Program-made: the position numbers and the translations under genes | In this document: positions 1 through 6,006 of the stretch, one piece after another | Layout: every line of letters begins with the position of its first letter | How positions within the stretch are numbered: the first letter of the stretch is position 1 | NCBI GenBank assembly: GCA_025464915.1 | Contig: JAODNF010000377.1 | Location: forward strand, 1 to 6,006 | Length of the DNA stretch: 6,006 nucleotides | Direction of reading: 5' to 3' | Origin: Frankiales bacterium | Lineage (GTDB): Bacteria > Actinomycetota > Actinomycetes > Mycobacteriales > SCTD01 | Notes under the pieces: generated by a model | Databases searched by the model: none | What the model was told of the DNA's origin: nothing | What the model saw: the letters and a program-made list of their open reading frames with translations, nothing else

Positions 1-94
1 TGGCCAGGCCGCGAACCCCTCCGTGGGTGGGTGGCGCGGTGCTCCCCTCCGACGGGACTGAGACGGAGAAGACCGCGGAATGGTTGAGTCCATC

Positions 95-112
95 GGCGGG
101 CATCTTCCCGCC
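95..112. terminator. GC-rich hairpin downstream of the small membrane-protein gene
   Basis: A perfect 6-bp stem GGCGGG/CCCGCC closes a 6-nt loop (101-106). It lies about 75 bp past the stop of the minus-strand gene at 186, so it could end that transcript, or one entering from the left. There is no T-run on either side, so an intrinsic terminator role is only a guess. The rest of 1-185 holds no convincing coding sequence. Just to the left, GGACT at 55-59 can pair with AGTCC at 87-91, a weak sign of a second structured element. Confidence 0.25.
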
Positions 113-185
113 AGGCATGCGTGACGCGCTCCCCGGTCGGCTCGTCGGCGTCGTCGCGTGGCAGGGAGGCCGGCGCGGTCCGGCC

Positions 186-755
186 TCAGGAGGGGCCGAG
201 GACTCGTGCCGTCTGACGCCACCACGGAACGCCGAGCCAGAAGCAGAAGATGACACCGAGCTCCACCGGGATCACCTCGATCCCGATGAACCAGGCACCG
301 GTGCCCAGCAGGAACAGCGCGAGCAGGGACAGCAGTGAGTGCGCCAGCACTCCGAACGCCGGAGCCACCAGGCCCGGTCCTCGGCTGGCCAAGCCCGTCC
401 CGCCGACGATCAGGCTGAGGAACAGCACGCCGACGTCCAGGAACAGCAGGATCACGAGGCCCAAGGCCTCCTCGCCGTGCGTCGTCGGCTGAAGCAGGAG
501 CCAGACCCCGAGCGCGACGGCCAGGACCGACAGCAGAGCGCCTTGCGCGATCAGCATCCAGCTCGCGATCCGGGCGAAGCGATCCGGGTGCACCGGCGGG
601 GCAGAGAGGCCAGCGGCCCGAGACGGTTCCGGCCCGGCCTCCAACGCACGGGGCTCTGGAGCCTCCGGGTGGCAGCGGCAGAGGCAACCCGTGTACGTCA
701 TGCCCCGGCACGTCTCGTGCCGCTCGGCGACGCAGAGGGGCGAGACGCGGGCCAC
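186..755 (-). CDS. Small four-helix membrane protein with N-terminal Cys/His (zinc-ribbon-like) cluster; function unknown
   Basis: The predicted protein has 189 residues when read from a GTG at 755. Residues 8-29 carry a cluster spaced C8-x4-H13-x2-C16-x7-C24-x-C26-x-C28-H29, which looks able to bind a metal such as zinc. A Pro/Ala/Glu-rich linker (about 30-60) follows, then four hydrophobic helices at about 66-88, 97-122, 128-158 and 161-179, and a short basic tail. Short CxxxxHxxC...CxCxCH segments occur in small actinobacterial proteins, which is a family impression rather than an identified domain. The start is chosen because the in-frame ATG at 701 (residue 19) would cut the cluster in half. 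Neither start has a good Shine-Dalgarno sequence. The gene is divergent from the lipoprotein gene at 954 and shares a 198-bp spacer with it, in which I see no clear minus-strand promoter. Third positions are strongly G/C. I do not recognise a named family and assign no function. Confidence 0.72.
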   Translation of the reverse strand: MARVSPLCVAERHETCRGMTYTGCLCRCHPEAPEPRALEAGPEPSRAAGLSAPPVHPDRFARIASWMLIAQGALLSVLAVALGVWLLLQPTTHGEEALGLVILLFLDVGVLFLSLIVGGTGLASRGPGLVAPAFGVLAHSLLSLLALFLLGTGAWFIGIEVIPVELGVIFCFWLGVPWWRQTARVLGPS

Positions 756-913
756 GACCGGAGCGTAGGTCGGTCGGGCTGCCCGCGAGGCCGTTCGGCC
801 AGGCTTCGAGCGCGAGCAGCCGCCGGCGGTGGCTACCGTGCGCCGGCCGCGCTCGTCGCGGAGCGGCTGGGCCTGCCGCTGGCCTGACAGCCGGGACGCG
901 CGCGCTGGCGTTC

Positions 914-944
914 CTGGCACATTGCGGGCGCGTTCCGCCACAAT
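914..944 (+). promoter_or_regulatory. Candidate promoter of the lipoprotein gene, possibly giving a leaderless mRNA
   Basis: A -35-like CTGGCA (914-919) and a -10-like CACAAT (939-944) each match four of six sigma-70 consensus bases and are 19 bp apart, slightly long. A transcript would begin near 951, almost on the ATG at 954. No Shine-Dalgarno sequence precedes that ATG, which fits leaderless translation, common in actinomycetes. The boxes are weak and the call rests mainly on position. Confidence 0.3.
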
Positions 945-953
945 GGTCCCCTT

Positions 954-2558
954 ATGCGCACCAAGACCCGGCAGGTCCTCGCAGGCGGCGCCTGCCTGCT
1001 CGCCCTTGTCCTCACCGGTTGCGGCACCACCGTGCCGGTGGCCGAGCAGGGCCAGTCCCAGACCGGCACGGACGGGGGCTTCGGCTCCTCCGCGACCGGC
1101 GGTGACGGCGCCGGCTCGACGACCGGCTCGACCTCGGGCTCCACAGGGCTGGCCTCGGGCACCAGCGGCACGGGCAGCCTGGGCAGCTCGGGCACCGGCG
1201 CCACCAGCGGGAGCAGTGCGAGCGGCAGCTCGAGCACCGGCGGTACGACGGGCGGCAGCGGCTCGACGTCCGGCTCGGGCGGGGGCGGGCTGGCGGCCAA
1301 GGGCTTCGGGTGGGACGAGAAGAGCATCTACGTCGGCCTGCCGACGGCCGACGACTTCGACAGCCTGACGAAGAGCGCCGGCGGCAACTTCAGCAACGGC
1401 GACATCCACGGCGACTTCAACGCCGTCGCGGCCGACATCAACAAGCACGGCGGGATCCTCGGTCGCAAGCTCGTCATCGTGTTCCACGACGCCCCGACGG
1501 CCCAGTACTCGAGCAACGCCGCCGAGGTCGCGCAGCAGATGTGCACCTACTTCACGGAGGACCGGCCGGTCGCCGCCGTGATCAACGGCGCGCCGCAGCT
1601 CGATGCGCAGCCGAACTTCCACACCTGCCTCGAGAAGCACCACGTCACGCTGGTCAGCCAGACCAACACCGTCTACAGCAACAAGGACTACGCCCGTCTC
1701 GGCCCGCACCTGATCTCGGGCGCCTCCGTCAGCAGCGACGTCCTGGTCCCGACGCTGGTGTCGGCGCTCAAGCGGCAGGGCTTCTTCTCCGGCTGGAACA
1801 CCACCCTCGGCGCCGCGGCGAGCACCCCGGCCAAGGTCGGCCTGCTGCTGCCGGACGACCCGGCGGGCCACTACATCAATGCGCTGTTCAGAGCTCAGCT
1901 CCGCAAGGCCGGGGTGCAGGTCGCCTCCGACTACTACTACCCGTCAGCCGGCAGCGGCGGCCAGAGCCAGTCCGAGGTGCTTCGCTTCAAGTCGGCGGGC
2001 GTCACGCACGTCCTCAACCTCCCGCCTGTCGAGCTGGAGATCGCCCTGTTCCAGCGGCAGGCGGAGAACCAGCACTACCGCCCCCGCTACGGCTACAGCC
2101 CGTTCGACCTCCCGCTCACCGTCGAGGAGAACCCGACCATCGCGCCGCCTGCGCAGCAGGTCGGCAGCATGGGCATCGGCTGGCAGCCGCTCAACGACGT
2201 CAACGCCTCCAAGGACGTCGGCGACATGCCCGGCGGGGCGCGTTGCTTCGCGGCCATGAAGGCCGGCAACCAGACCTTCGGCCCAAGCGCTCGGCGCGCG
2301 AAGTTCGCCGCTGCCCTCACGTGCGACGCGCTCTACCTGCTTCGAGACGCGTGGGTGCAGGCCAAGAGCTTCACCGGCGACGCCATCCTGAGCGCACTGC
2401 CCGTCGTCGGCCCGAGGTTCACGTCGGCGTCGACCTTCGCCAGCGTCCTCTCGGCTCAGGACCACGGCGTCCCCGGCTACTACCGCGACTCCCACTACGA
2501 CACGGGCTGCCAGTGCTTCACCTACTCCAGCCGGGTCAACCACAAGATCGCCCCGTAG
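954..2558 (+). CDS. Substrate-binding lipoprotein, branched-chain amino acid ABC transporter type (LivK-like, Peripla_BP_6)
   Basis: This is a 534-residue secreted lipoprotein. Residues 1-22 are a signal peptide (Arg/Lys head, hydrophobic core) ending in the lipobox L20-T-G-C23, so Cys23 should be lipidated and the protein anchored to the outer face of the membrane. Residues 37-112 form a Gly/Ser/Thr tether, and about 124-525 form the binding domain. The family signature is visible at N163-K-H-G-G-I-L-G-R-K172, preceded by a helix with the usual HGDFNAVAADI-type sequence. Such proteins bind amino acids or other small solutes and deliver them to an ABC permease or sense them. Six further cysteines (197, 225, 431, 457, 519, 521) suggest disulfides. 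The 197/225 spacing resembles the known N-lobe disulfide of E. coli LivJ. No permease or ATPase gene is adjacent, so the ligand and partner are unknown. The ATG is fixed by the signal peptide. Confidence 0.88.
   Translation: MRTKTRQVLAGGACLLALVLTGCGTTVPVAEQGQSQTGTDGGFGSSATGGDGAGSTTGSTSGSTGLASGTSGTGSLGSSGTGATSGSSASGSSSTGGTTGGSGSTSGSGGGGLAAKGFGWDEKSIYVGLPTADDFDSLTKSAGGNFSNGDIHGDFNAVAADINKHGGILGRKLVIVFHDAPTAQYSSNAAEVAQQMCTYFTEDRPVAAVINGAPQLDAQPNFHTCLEKHHVTLVSQTNTVYSNKDYARLGPHLISGASVSSDVLVPTLVSALKRQGFFSGWNTTLGAAASTPAKVGLLLPDDPAGHYINALFRAQLRKAGVQVASDYYYPSAGSGGQSQSEVLRFKSAGVTHVLNLPPVELEIALFQRQAENQHYRPRYGYSPFDLPLTVEENPTIAPPAQQVGSMGIGWQPLNDVNASKDVGDMPGGARCFAAMKAGNQTFGPSARRAKFAAALTCDALYLLRDAWVQAKSFTGDAILSALPVVGPRFTSASTFASVLSAQDHGVPGYYRDSHYDTGCQCFTYSSRVNHKIAP
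1062..1289 (+). repeat. Low-complexity Gly/Ser/Thr-coding tract (lipoprotein tether)
   Basis: These 76 codons (residues 37-112 of the lipoprotein) are almost entirely Gly, Ser and Thr with a few Ala, Asp and Leu. At DNA level the tract reuses words such as ggctcgac, ggcagc and accggc without a strict period. It likely serves as a flexible, possibly O-glycosylated spacer that lifts the binding domain through the cell wall, which is inference. Being repetitive, it may vary in length between strains. The reverse strand stays open here, which I regard as a composition effect. Confidence 0.75.
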
Positions 2559-2661
2559 CCTCGAGGCAACGGAGCCACCCTCCTGCCACGGGTTGCCCTG
2601 GGAGCAGCTGTGGTGACGAGCCCGGTCCCCGGGGTCTCCGGCTCCGCACGCTGCATCGGCC

Positions 2662-2723
2662 GCCGATCTTCCGCACGTCGGGATCTGCGACGGCGTGTCG
2701 GGCCCACCAGGCGGAAGATCGGC
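2662..2723. repeat. Inverted-repeat element, copy 1 (13-bp perfect arms)
   Basis: The arms at 2662-2674 (GCCGATCTTCCGC) and 2711-2723 are perfect reverse complements around a 36-nt centre. The centre holds a small inner stem CGAC/GTCG (2688-2691 with 2697-2700). The element is matched by a second copy exactly 72 bp downstream. By hand count 50 of 62 aligned bases agree, including a 20-bp identical core at 2684-2703. It may be an intergenic palindromic repeat family, a protein-binding site, or an RNA hairpin that ends or stabilises the lipoprotein transcript. Confidence 0.8.
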
Positions 2724-2733
2724 CGTACCTCGC

Positions 2734-2795
2734 CGCGATCTTCCGCACCTTGCGGTCTGCGACGGCGTGTCGGGCACAACACACGGAAGATCGCG
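2734..2795. repeat. Inverted-repeat element, copy 2 (12-bp perfect arms)
   Basis: The arms at 2734-2745 (CGCGATCTTCCG) and 2784-2795 are perfect reverse complements around a 38-nt centre. It shares with copy 1 the inner arm sequence, the 20-bp core (2756-2775) and the small inner CGAC/GTCG stem. The two outermost base pairs differ from copy 1 on both sides in a way that keeps pairing (C2734-G2795 and G2735-C2794 here, G-C and C-G there). Ten bases (2724-2733) separate the copies. Confidence 0.8.
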
Positions 2796-2970
2796 CAGGT
2801 GTCGGTTCAACAAGCGACTACGCGCGGACGCGTTCGCGCTGGCCAGGCCCCGCACGCAGCACCTTCCGTCGAGCGCGAAGCGGGGGGTCCCGGGCTGATC
2901 CGCACCTGCGCAGTCGCCGCCGACGCCGGCACGCCAGAGGTTGCCATGCCTCCGGCGTACCGTGCGGCAC

Positions 2971-4506
2971 GTGAGCCAGGACGCCCGTGCCCCACGCAGC
3001 CCACGCCCGTTCGGGTCGTGGATGCTCGGGTCCGCCGACCAGTCGCTGAAGAGCGCGCTGCGGCGGAGCACGCTCCTCACCTGGGGCGGCCTGCTACTGG
3101 CGAACCTCGCCGGTGCCGCCGGGGCGTTCGTGCTGGCCGCGTTCGTGTTCCCGACCACCGGCTCCGACGACCGGCTGGTCAAGAACCTCGTCGGTGGCGC
3201 GGTCTTCTACGTCGGGACCGCTGTGCTCGTCATGCCGTGGACGTCCGTCGTGTCGAGGCGACGGCTGGCCTGGGCGCGTGAGGGCCGGGTGCCGACCGCG
3301 AAGGAGCAGCGCCGGGCACTGCGGCTGCCGGCCTTCGTGGCCAACGTGCACGCCCTGATGTGGGGGCTGGCGGCGGCGCTTTTCGGCACCCTGAACGGGC
3401 TCGACGACGTCGGTGACGGCCTGCTCGTCACCCTGGCCGTCGCCATCGGTGGCGCGATCACCGCCGGCTACAGCTTCTTCCTGACCGAGTTCGCGTCCCG
3501 CCCGGTGGCAGCCAAGGTGCTCGCCCACGGCCTGCCCTCCGTCCGCCTCTACCTGCCCGGCCTGCGGATGCGGGTGCTGCTGGCGTGGGCGCTCGGCTCG
3601 GCCGTACCCGTCATCGGCATGATGGCCATCGCTGTCAGCGTGCTCGCCGGGAGGGACATCTCGCGCACCAGCATCGCGGTCACGACGCTGAGCCTCGGCG
3701 GAGCCGCGCTGCTGGTCGGCTTCGCCGTTCTCCGCCTGTCCTGGCGGGCGACGACCGACCCGGTCCGCGGCGTGCGCGCCGCCCTCGCCTTGGTCGAGGG
3801 GGGCGACCTCGATGTGCGGATCCCGCTCTACGACACGAGCGACGTCGGGCGGCTGCAGGCCGGCTTCAACTCCATGGTCGACGGCCTGCGCGAGCGCGAG
3901 CAGATCCGCGACGTCTTCGGCCGCCACGTCGGGCCGGACGTCGCCCGCCGCGCTCTCGAGGGCGGCATCGAGCTCGGCGGCGAGCAGCGCGAGGTGGCGG
4001 TGCTGTTCGTCGACGTCGTCGGCTCGACGGCGCTCGCCTCCGAGGCGAGCCCGGCCGACGTCGTCGCCCTGCTCAACCGCTTCTTCGGCGTCGTCGTCGA
4101 CGTCGTGGCCGAGCACGGCGGCTTCGTCAACAAGCTCCAGGGGGACGCCGCGCTCGCCGTGTTCGGCGCTCCCGTTCCCCACGACGCAGCGGCCTCCGCG
4201 GCACTGCAGGCAGGGCAGGACCTGGTACGCCGGCTGCGCGCCCAGGTCCCCGAGTGCGACGTCGGCGTGGGCGTGGCGTTCGGGCTCGTCGTCGCGGGCA
4301 ACGTCGGGGCGGAGCAGCGCTTCGAGTACACCGTCATCGGCGACACGGTGAACGAGGCGGCCCGGCTGACCGAGCTGGCCAAGGACCAGCCGGGTCGGTT
4401 GCTCGCGTCCGGCCGCGCGGTGCGCGAGGCCGGCGCGAGCTGGTCTGCGGTGGGGGAGCAGGTGCTGCGCGGCCGGTCCCAACCGACGCAGCTGATGGTC
4501 CCGTAG
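2971..4506 (+). CDS. Membrane-bound class III adenylate cyclase with HAMP domain
   Basis: The 511-residue enzyme is predicted to make cAMP from ATP at the inner membrane face. Six helices lie at about 35-60, 72-90, 122-142, 151-173, 201-226 and 234-257. A HAMP linker follows (about 258-312), then the cyclase homology domain (about 343-505). The two metal-binding aspartates are D348 (FVDVVGST) and D392 (KLQGDAAL), and the purine-contact lysine is K388. T454 in YTVIGDTVNEAAR stands where many cyclases have Asp, typical of class IIIb. N461 and R465 are the transition-state pair. All catalytic residues are present, so activity is likely. The order six helices-HAMP-cyclase matches M. tuberculosis Rv1318c, Rv1319c, Rv1320c and Rv3645. 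The start is uncertain: GTG 2971 is chosen, but GTG 2962, TTG 2941 and ATG 3022 are in frame, and none has a good ribosome binding site. The gene converges on the next one with a 6-bp gap. Confidence 0.9.
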   Translation: MSQDARAPRSPRPFGSWMLGSADQSLKSALRRSTLLTWGGLLLANLAGAAGAFVLAAFVFPTTGSDDRLVKNLVGGAVFYVGTAVLVMPWTSVVSRRRLAWAREGRVPTAKEQRRALRLPAFVANVHALMWGLAAALFGTLNGLDDVGDGLLVTLAVAIGGAITAGYSFFLTEFASRPVAAKVLAHGLPSVRLYLPGLRMRVLLAWALGSAVPVIGMMAIAVSVLAGRDISRTSIAVTTLSLGGAALLVGFAVLRLSWRATTDPVRGVRAALALVEGGDLDVRIPLYDTSDVGRLQAGFNSMVDGLREREQIRDVFGRHVGPDVARRALEGGIELGGEQREVAVLFVDVVGSTALASEASPADVVALLNRFFGVVVDVVAEHGGFVNKLQGDAALAVFGAPVPHDAAASAALQAGQDLVRRLRAQVPECDVGVGVAFGLVVAGNVGAEQRFEYTVIGDTVNEAARLTELAKDQPGRLLASGRAVREAGASWSAVGEQVLRGRSQPTQLMVP

Positions 4507-4512
4507 GCCCGG

Positions 4513-6006
4513 TCACCCGTCCCCGCGGGAGGAGAGCGTCTCCTTGCTCTTGGCGATGGCGAAGCCCCAGGCGTCCGACGGGGTGGCCCTTGGCGGCAGA
4601 GCGATCTCGTCGGGGTTGGTGACCACGTCGAGCAGCACCGGACCGGGGAGGGCGAGTGCCTCCCCCACCGCGCTCTCGAGGTCGGCAGGGTCCGTGACGC
4701 GGATCCCGCGCAGCCCGCAGGCCTGCGCCACCAGCGACAGGTCGGGGTTCGCGAGCTGGGTGCCGAACTCGGGCAGGCCGCCCTGCTCCTGCTCGAGCTT
4801 CACCATGCCGAGCCGGCCGTTGTTGAAGCAGACGAGCTTGACCGGCAGGTCGTGGCTGACAGCGGTGATGATGTCGCCGAGCAGCATCGTGAGGCCGCCG
4901 TCGCCGCAGAAGGCGATGACCTGGCGGTGGCGGTCGAGAGCCTGGGCGCCGAGGGCCTGCGGCATGGCGTTGGCCATCGAGCCGAGGTTCATGGAGCCGA
5001 CGAGCCGGCGCGTGCCGGTGAAGGTCACGAACCGGGCGAGCCAGACCGCGGACATCCCGGTGTCGGCGGTGAAGACCGCGTCGTCCGCCGCGAGCCGGTC
5101 GACCACGGCGGCCAGCGCCTCGGGACGGATCCGGTCGTCCGGGTTGTCGAAGACCGCGCGCACCCTGCCCAGGATGCCGGTGCGATCGGCGTCCGGGCGG
5201 GTGAGTGCCTGCTGCCGCTCGACCCACTGCGCGTAGCTGTCCACCGCCTTCTCGAGGTGGCTCCGGTCCGCCTTCTGCGTCAGCTGGGGGAGCAGTGCGC
5301 GCACGAACAGTCCGGCGTCGGAGACGACACCCAGCTCGATCGGCGTCCGCCGGCCCAGGTGCGACGGCGTGCGGTCGACCTGGATCGTGGTGGCCTTCTC
5401 GGGCAGCCAGTCGGGATAGGGGAAGTCCGTCCCGAGCATGAGCAGCACGTCGGTGTCGTCGAAGGCCTTCTTGGTGGCCGGGTTGCCGATCAGGCCGGAC
5501 TGGCCGATCTGGTAGGGGTTGTCGCGCTCGAGACCCTCCTTGGCCTTCAGCGTCAGGACCACGGGCGCGGCGAGCCGCTCAGCCAGGGCGATCACGTCCT
5601 CACGCGCCTCCCGGGCGCCGATGCCCACGAGCAGGGTCACCCTCTGCGCGCCCTCCAGGAGATCGGCGGCAGCCCGCACGGCGGTGGCGTCGGGGGCGCT
5701 GCGCGCCGGGGTCAGCACGTGCCGGGGGATGCGCACAGGTGCAGGCAGCGTGAGCGACCCGACGTCGCCGGGGATCGTGAGCACGGCGACGCCCGGTCCC
5801 TCGTACGCCGCCTGCACCGCTTGCTCGATGACGCGCGGCGCCTGCTCGGCAGAGGTGAGGGTGAACCGGAACCGGGCGACGTCGGTGAACAGCAGGTCGT
5901 TGTCGACCTCCTGGAAGTAGTCGCTACCCATCTCCGCGCGAGGCACCTGCCCGCAGACCGCGAGCACCGGGGCGCGTGACTTCGCCGCGTCGTACAGGCC
6001 GTTGAG
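4513..6006 (-). CDS. poxB: Pyruvate dehydrogenase (quinone) / pyruvate oxidase, PoxB type; 5' end outside window
   Basis: The visible 497 residues belong to a thiamine-diphosphate- and FAD-dependent enzyme that decarboxylates pyruvate to acetate and CO2 and passes electrons to membrane quinone. The frame stays open through the right edge. Against E. coli PoxB, recalled from memory, the first visible residue matches about position 82, so the N-terminal part with the catalytic Glu (E50 there) is not seen. Visible residues about 100-240 form the FAD-binding middle domain. The PoxB-like stretch G337-S-M-N-L-G-S-M-A-N-A-M-P-Q follows, then the ThDP/Mg motif GDG (368-370) with its partner NN (395-396). 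The chain stops at SSRGDG, where E. coli PoxB continues for about 13 more residues of its lipid-binding tail. A related ThDP enzyme, such as an acetolactate synthase or oxidase variant, is less likely given the signatures. The start and promoter lie beyond position 6006. Confidence 0.85.
   Translation of the reverse strand, partial: LNGLYDAAKSRAPVLAVCGQVPRAEMGSDYFQEVDNDLLFTDVARFRFTLTSAEQAPRVIEQAVQAAYEGPGVAVLTIPGDVGSLTLPAPVRIPRHVLTPARSAPDATAVRAAADLLEGAQRVTLLVGIGAREAREDVIALAERLAAPVVLTLKAKEGLERDNPYQIGQSGLIGNPATKKAFDDTDVLLMLGTDFPYPDWLPEKATTIQVDRTPSHLGRRTPIELGVVSDAGLFVRALLPQLTQKADRSHLEKAVDSYAQWVERQQALTRPDADRTGILGRVRAVFDNPDDRIRPEALAAVVDRLAADDAVFTADTGMSAVWLARFVTFTGTRRLVGSMNLGSMANAMPQALGAQALDRHRQVIAFCGDGGLTMLLGDIITAVSHDLPVKLVCFNNGRLGMVKLEQEQGGLPEFGTQLANPDLSLVAQACGLRGIRVTDPADLESAVGEALALPGPVLLDVVTNPDEIALPPRATPSDAWGFAIAKSKETLSSRGDG
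4530..4544 (+). terminator. Possible terminator hairpin of the cyclase transcript, inside the 3' end of poxB
   Basis: AGGAGA (4530-4535) and TCTCCT (4539-4544) form a 6-bp stem with a GCG loop, 24 nt past the cyclase stop, followed by the pyrimidine-rich TGCTCTT. The stem is short and sits inside poxB codons (for Thr-Leu-Ser-Ser), so coding constraint could explain it. It is the only hairpin near the convergent junction that could end the plus-strand transcript. Confidence 0.27.

Larger units (their letters stand above)
2559..2970. other. Intergenic region carrying duplicated hairpin elements
   Basis: This 412-bp gap separates the lipoprotein stop from the chosen cyclase start. Its middle (2662-2795) is occupied by two related inverted-repeat elements, listed separately. 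The left part (2559-2661) shows no clear terminator. The right part (2796-2970) has a near-palindrome centred on ACGCGT (about 2823-2838, one mismatched pair) and a possible 6-bp stem CCCCGC/GCGGGG (2848-2853 with 2880-2885). No convincing promoter boxes or ribosome binding site for the cyclase could be picked out, and no convincing small gene was found. Confidence 0.6.

Noticed and set aside
27..887. Plus-strand open frames at 27-338 and 339-887, the second ending with a plausible-looking AERLGLPLA tail
   Set aside because: Most of their length is antisense to the membrane-protein gene, the products are Arg/Ala/Pro/Gln-rich, and no ribosome binding site or family motif is seen.
756..1871. 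A long open frame on the minus strand running into the small membrane-protein gene and opposite the lipoprotein gene
   Set aside because: Upstream of 755 its product is a compositionally biased Ala/Arg/Gly/Val string with no domain character, and it lies opposite a well-supported lipoprotein. High GC content keeps the frame open by chance.
2536..2784. A minus-strand open frame across the intergenic repeats whose product repeats RHAVAD...VRKI twice
   Set aside because: The peptide repeat is just the translation of the 72-bp inverted-repeat duplication, and the arm symmetry is better explained at DNA or RNA level. No ribosome binding site supports it.
2662..2795. CRISPR array
   Set aside because: There are only two units, they are imperfect, the palindromic arms flank a conserved rather than variable centre, and no cas genes are present.
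2941..2970. TTG at 2941 as the cyclase start
   Set aside because: The purine-rich AGAGG directly abuts the TTG, leaving no proper spacing, and the extra residues show no conserved character. GTG 2971 is preferred but not proven.
3094..4482. Long minus-strand and alternative plus-strand open frames over the cyclase gene
   Set aside because: Their products are His/Asp/Arg/Gly-rich composition artefacts, whereas the chosen frame contains all class III cyclase catalytic motifs.
4852..5979. Plus-strand open frame opposite poxB
   Set aside because: Its product is low-complexity Arg/Gly/Glu/Val/His with no domain, and it mirrors the strongly supported ThDP enzyme on the minus strand.

Overview
The window comes from a high-GC bacterium, almost certainly an actinomycete. 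The support is strong G/C bias at third codon positions, a Gly/Ser/Thr-rich lipoprotein spacer, a mycobacterial-type membrane adenylate cyclase, and starts without clear Shine-Dalgarno sequences. Genus cannot be fixed from the sequence. No phage, insertion sequence, CRISPR, tRNA or rRNA signal is seen.

Layout from left to right. Positions 1-185 hold no gene I can support, only a GC-rich hairpin (95-112). On the minus strand, 186-755 encodes a small four-helix membrane protein with an N-terminal Cys/His cluster. A 198-bp divergent gap (756-953) leads to a plus-strand lipoprotein gene (954-2558), a substrate-binding protein of the branched-chain amino acid (LivK/Peripla_BP_6) type. It has an unusually long Gly/Ser/Thr tether and no transporter genes beside it. 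A 412-bp gap (2559-2970) follows. It contains two copies, exactly 72 bp apart, of an inverted-repeat element whose arms have changed in a compensatory way. Next, on the plus strand, 2971-4506 encodes a six-helix HAMP-linked class III adenylate cyclase with complete catalytic residues. Only 6 bp beyond its stop, a convergent minus-strand gene (4513 to the right edge) encodes most of a thiamine-diphosphate flavoenzyme of the pyruvate:quinone oxidoreductase (PoxB) type. Its first roughly 80 residues lie outside the window.

The genes do not form one operon. The first two are divergent and the last two convergent. The themes are surface solute sensing or uptake (lipoprotein), cAMP signalling (cyclase) and pyruvate oxidation to acetate (PoxB), but no functional link can be shown from this sequence. 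The least ordinary items are the duplicated hairpin element, the Cys/His head of the small membrane protein, and the early end of PoxB, which removes most of the lipid-binding tail known from the E. coli enzyme. I see no complete new multi-gene system here.
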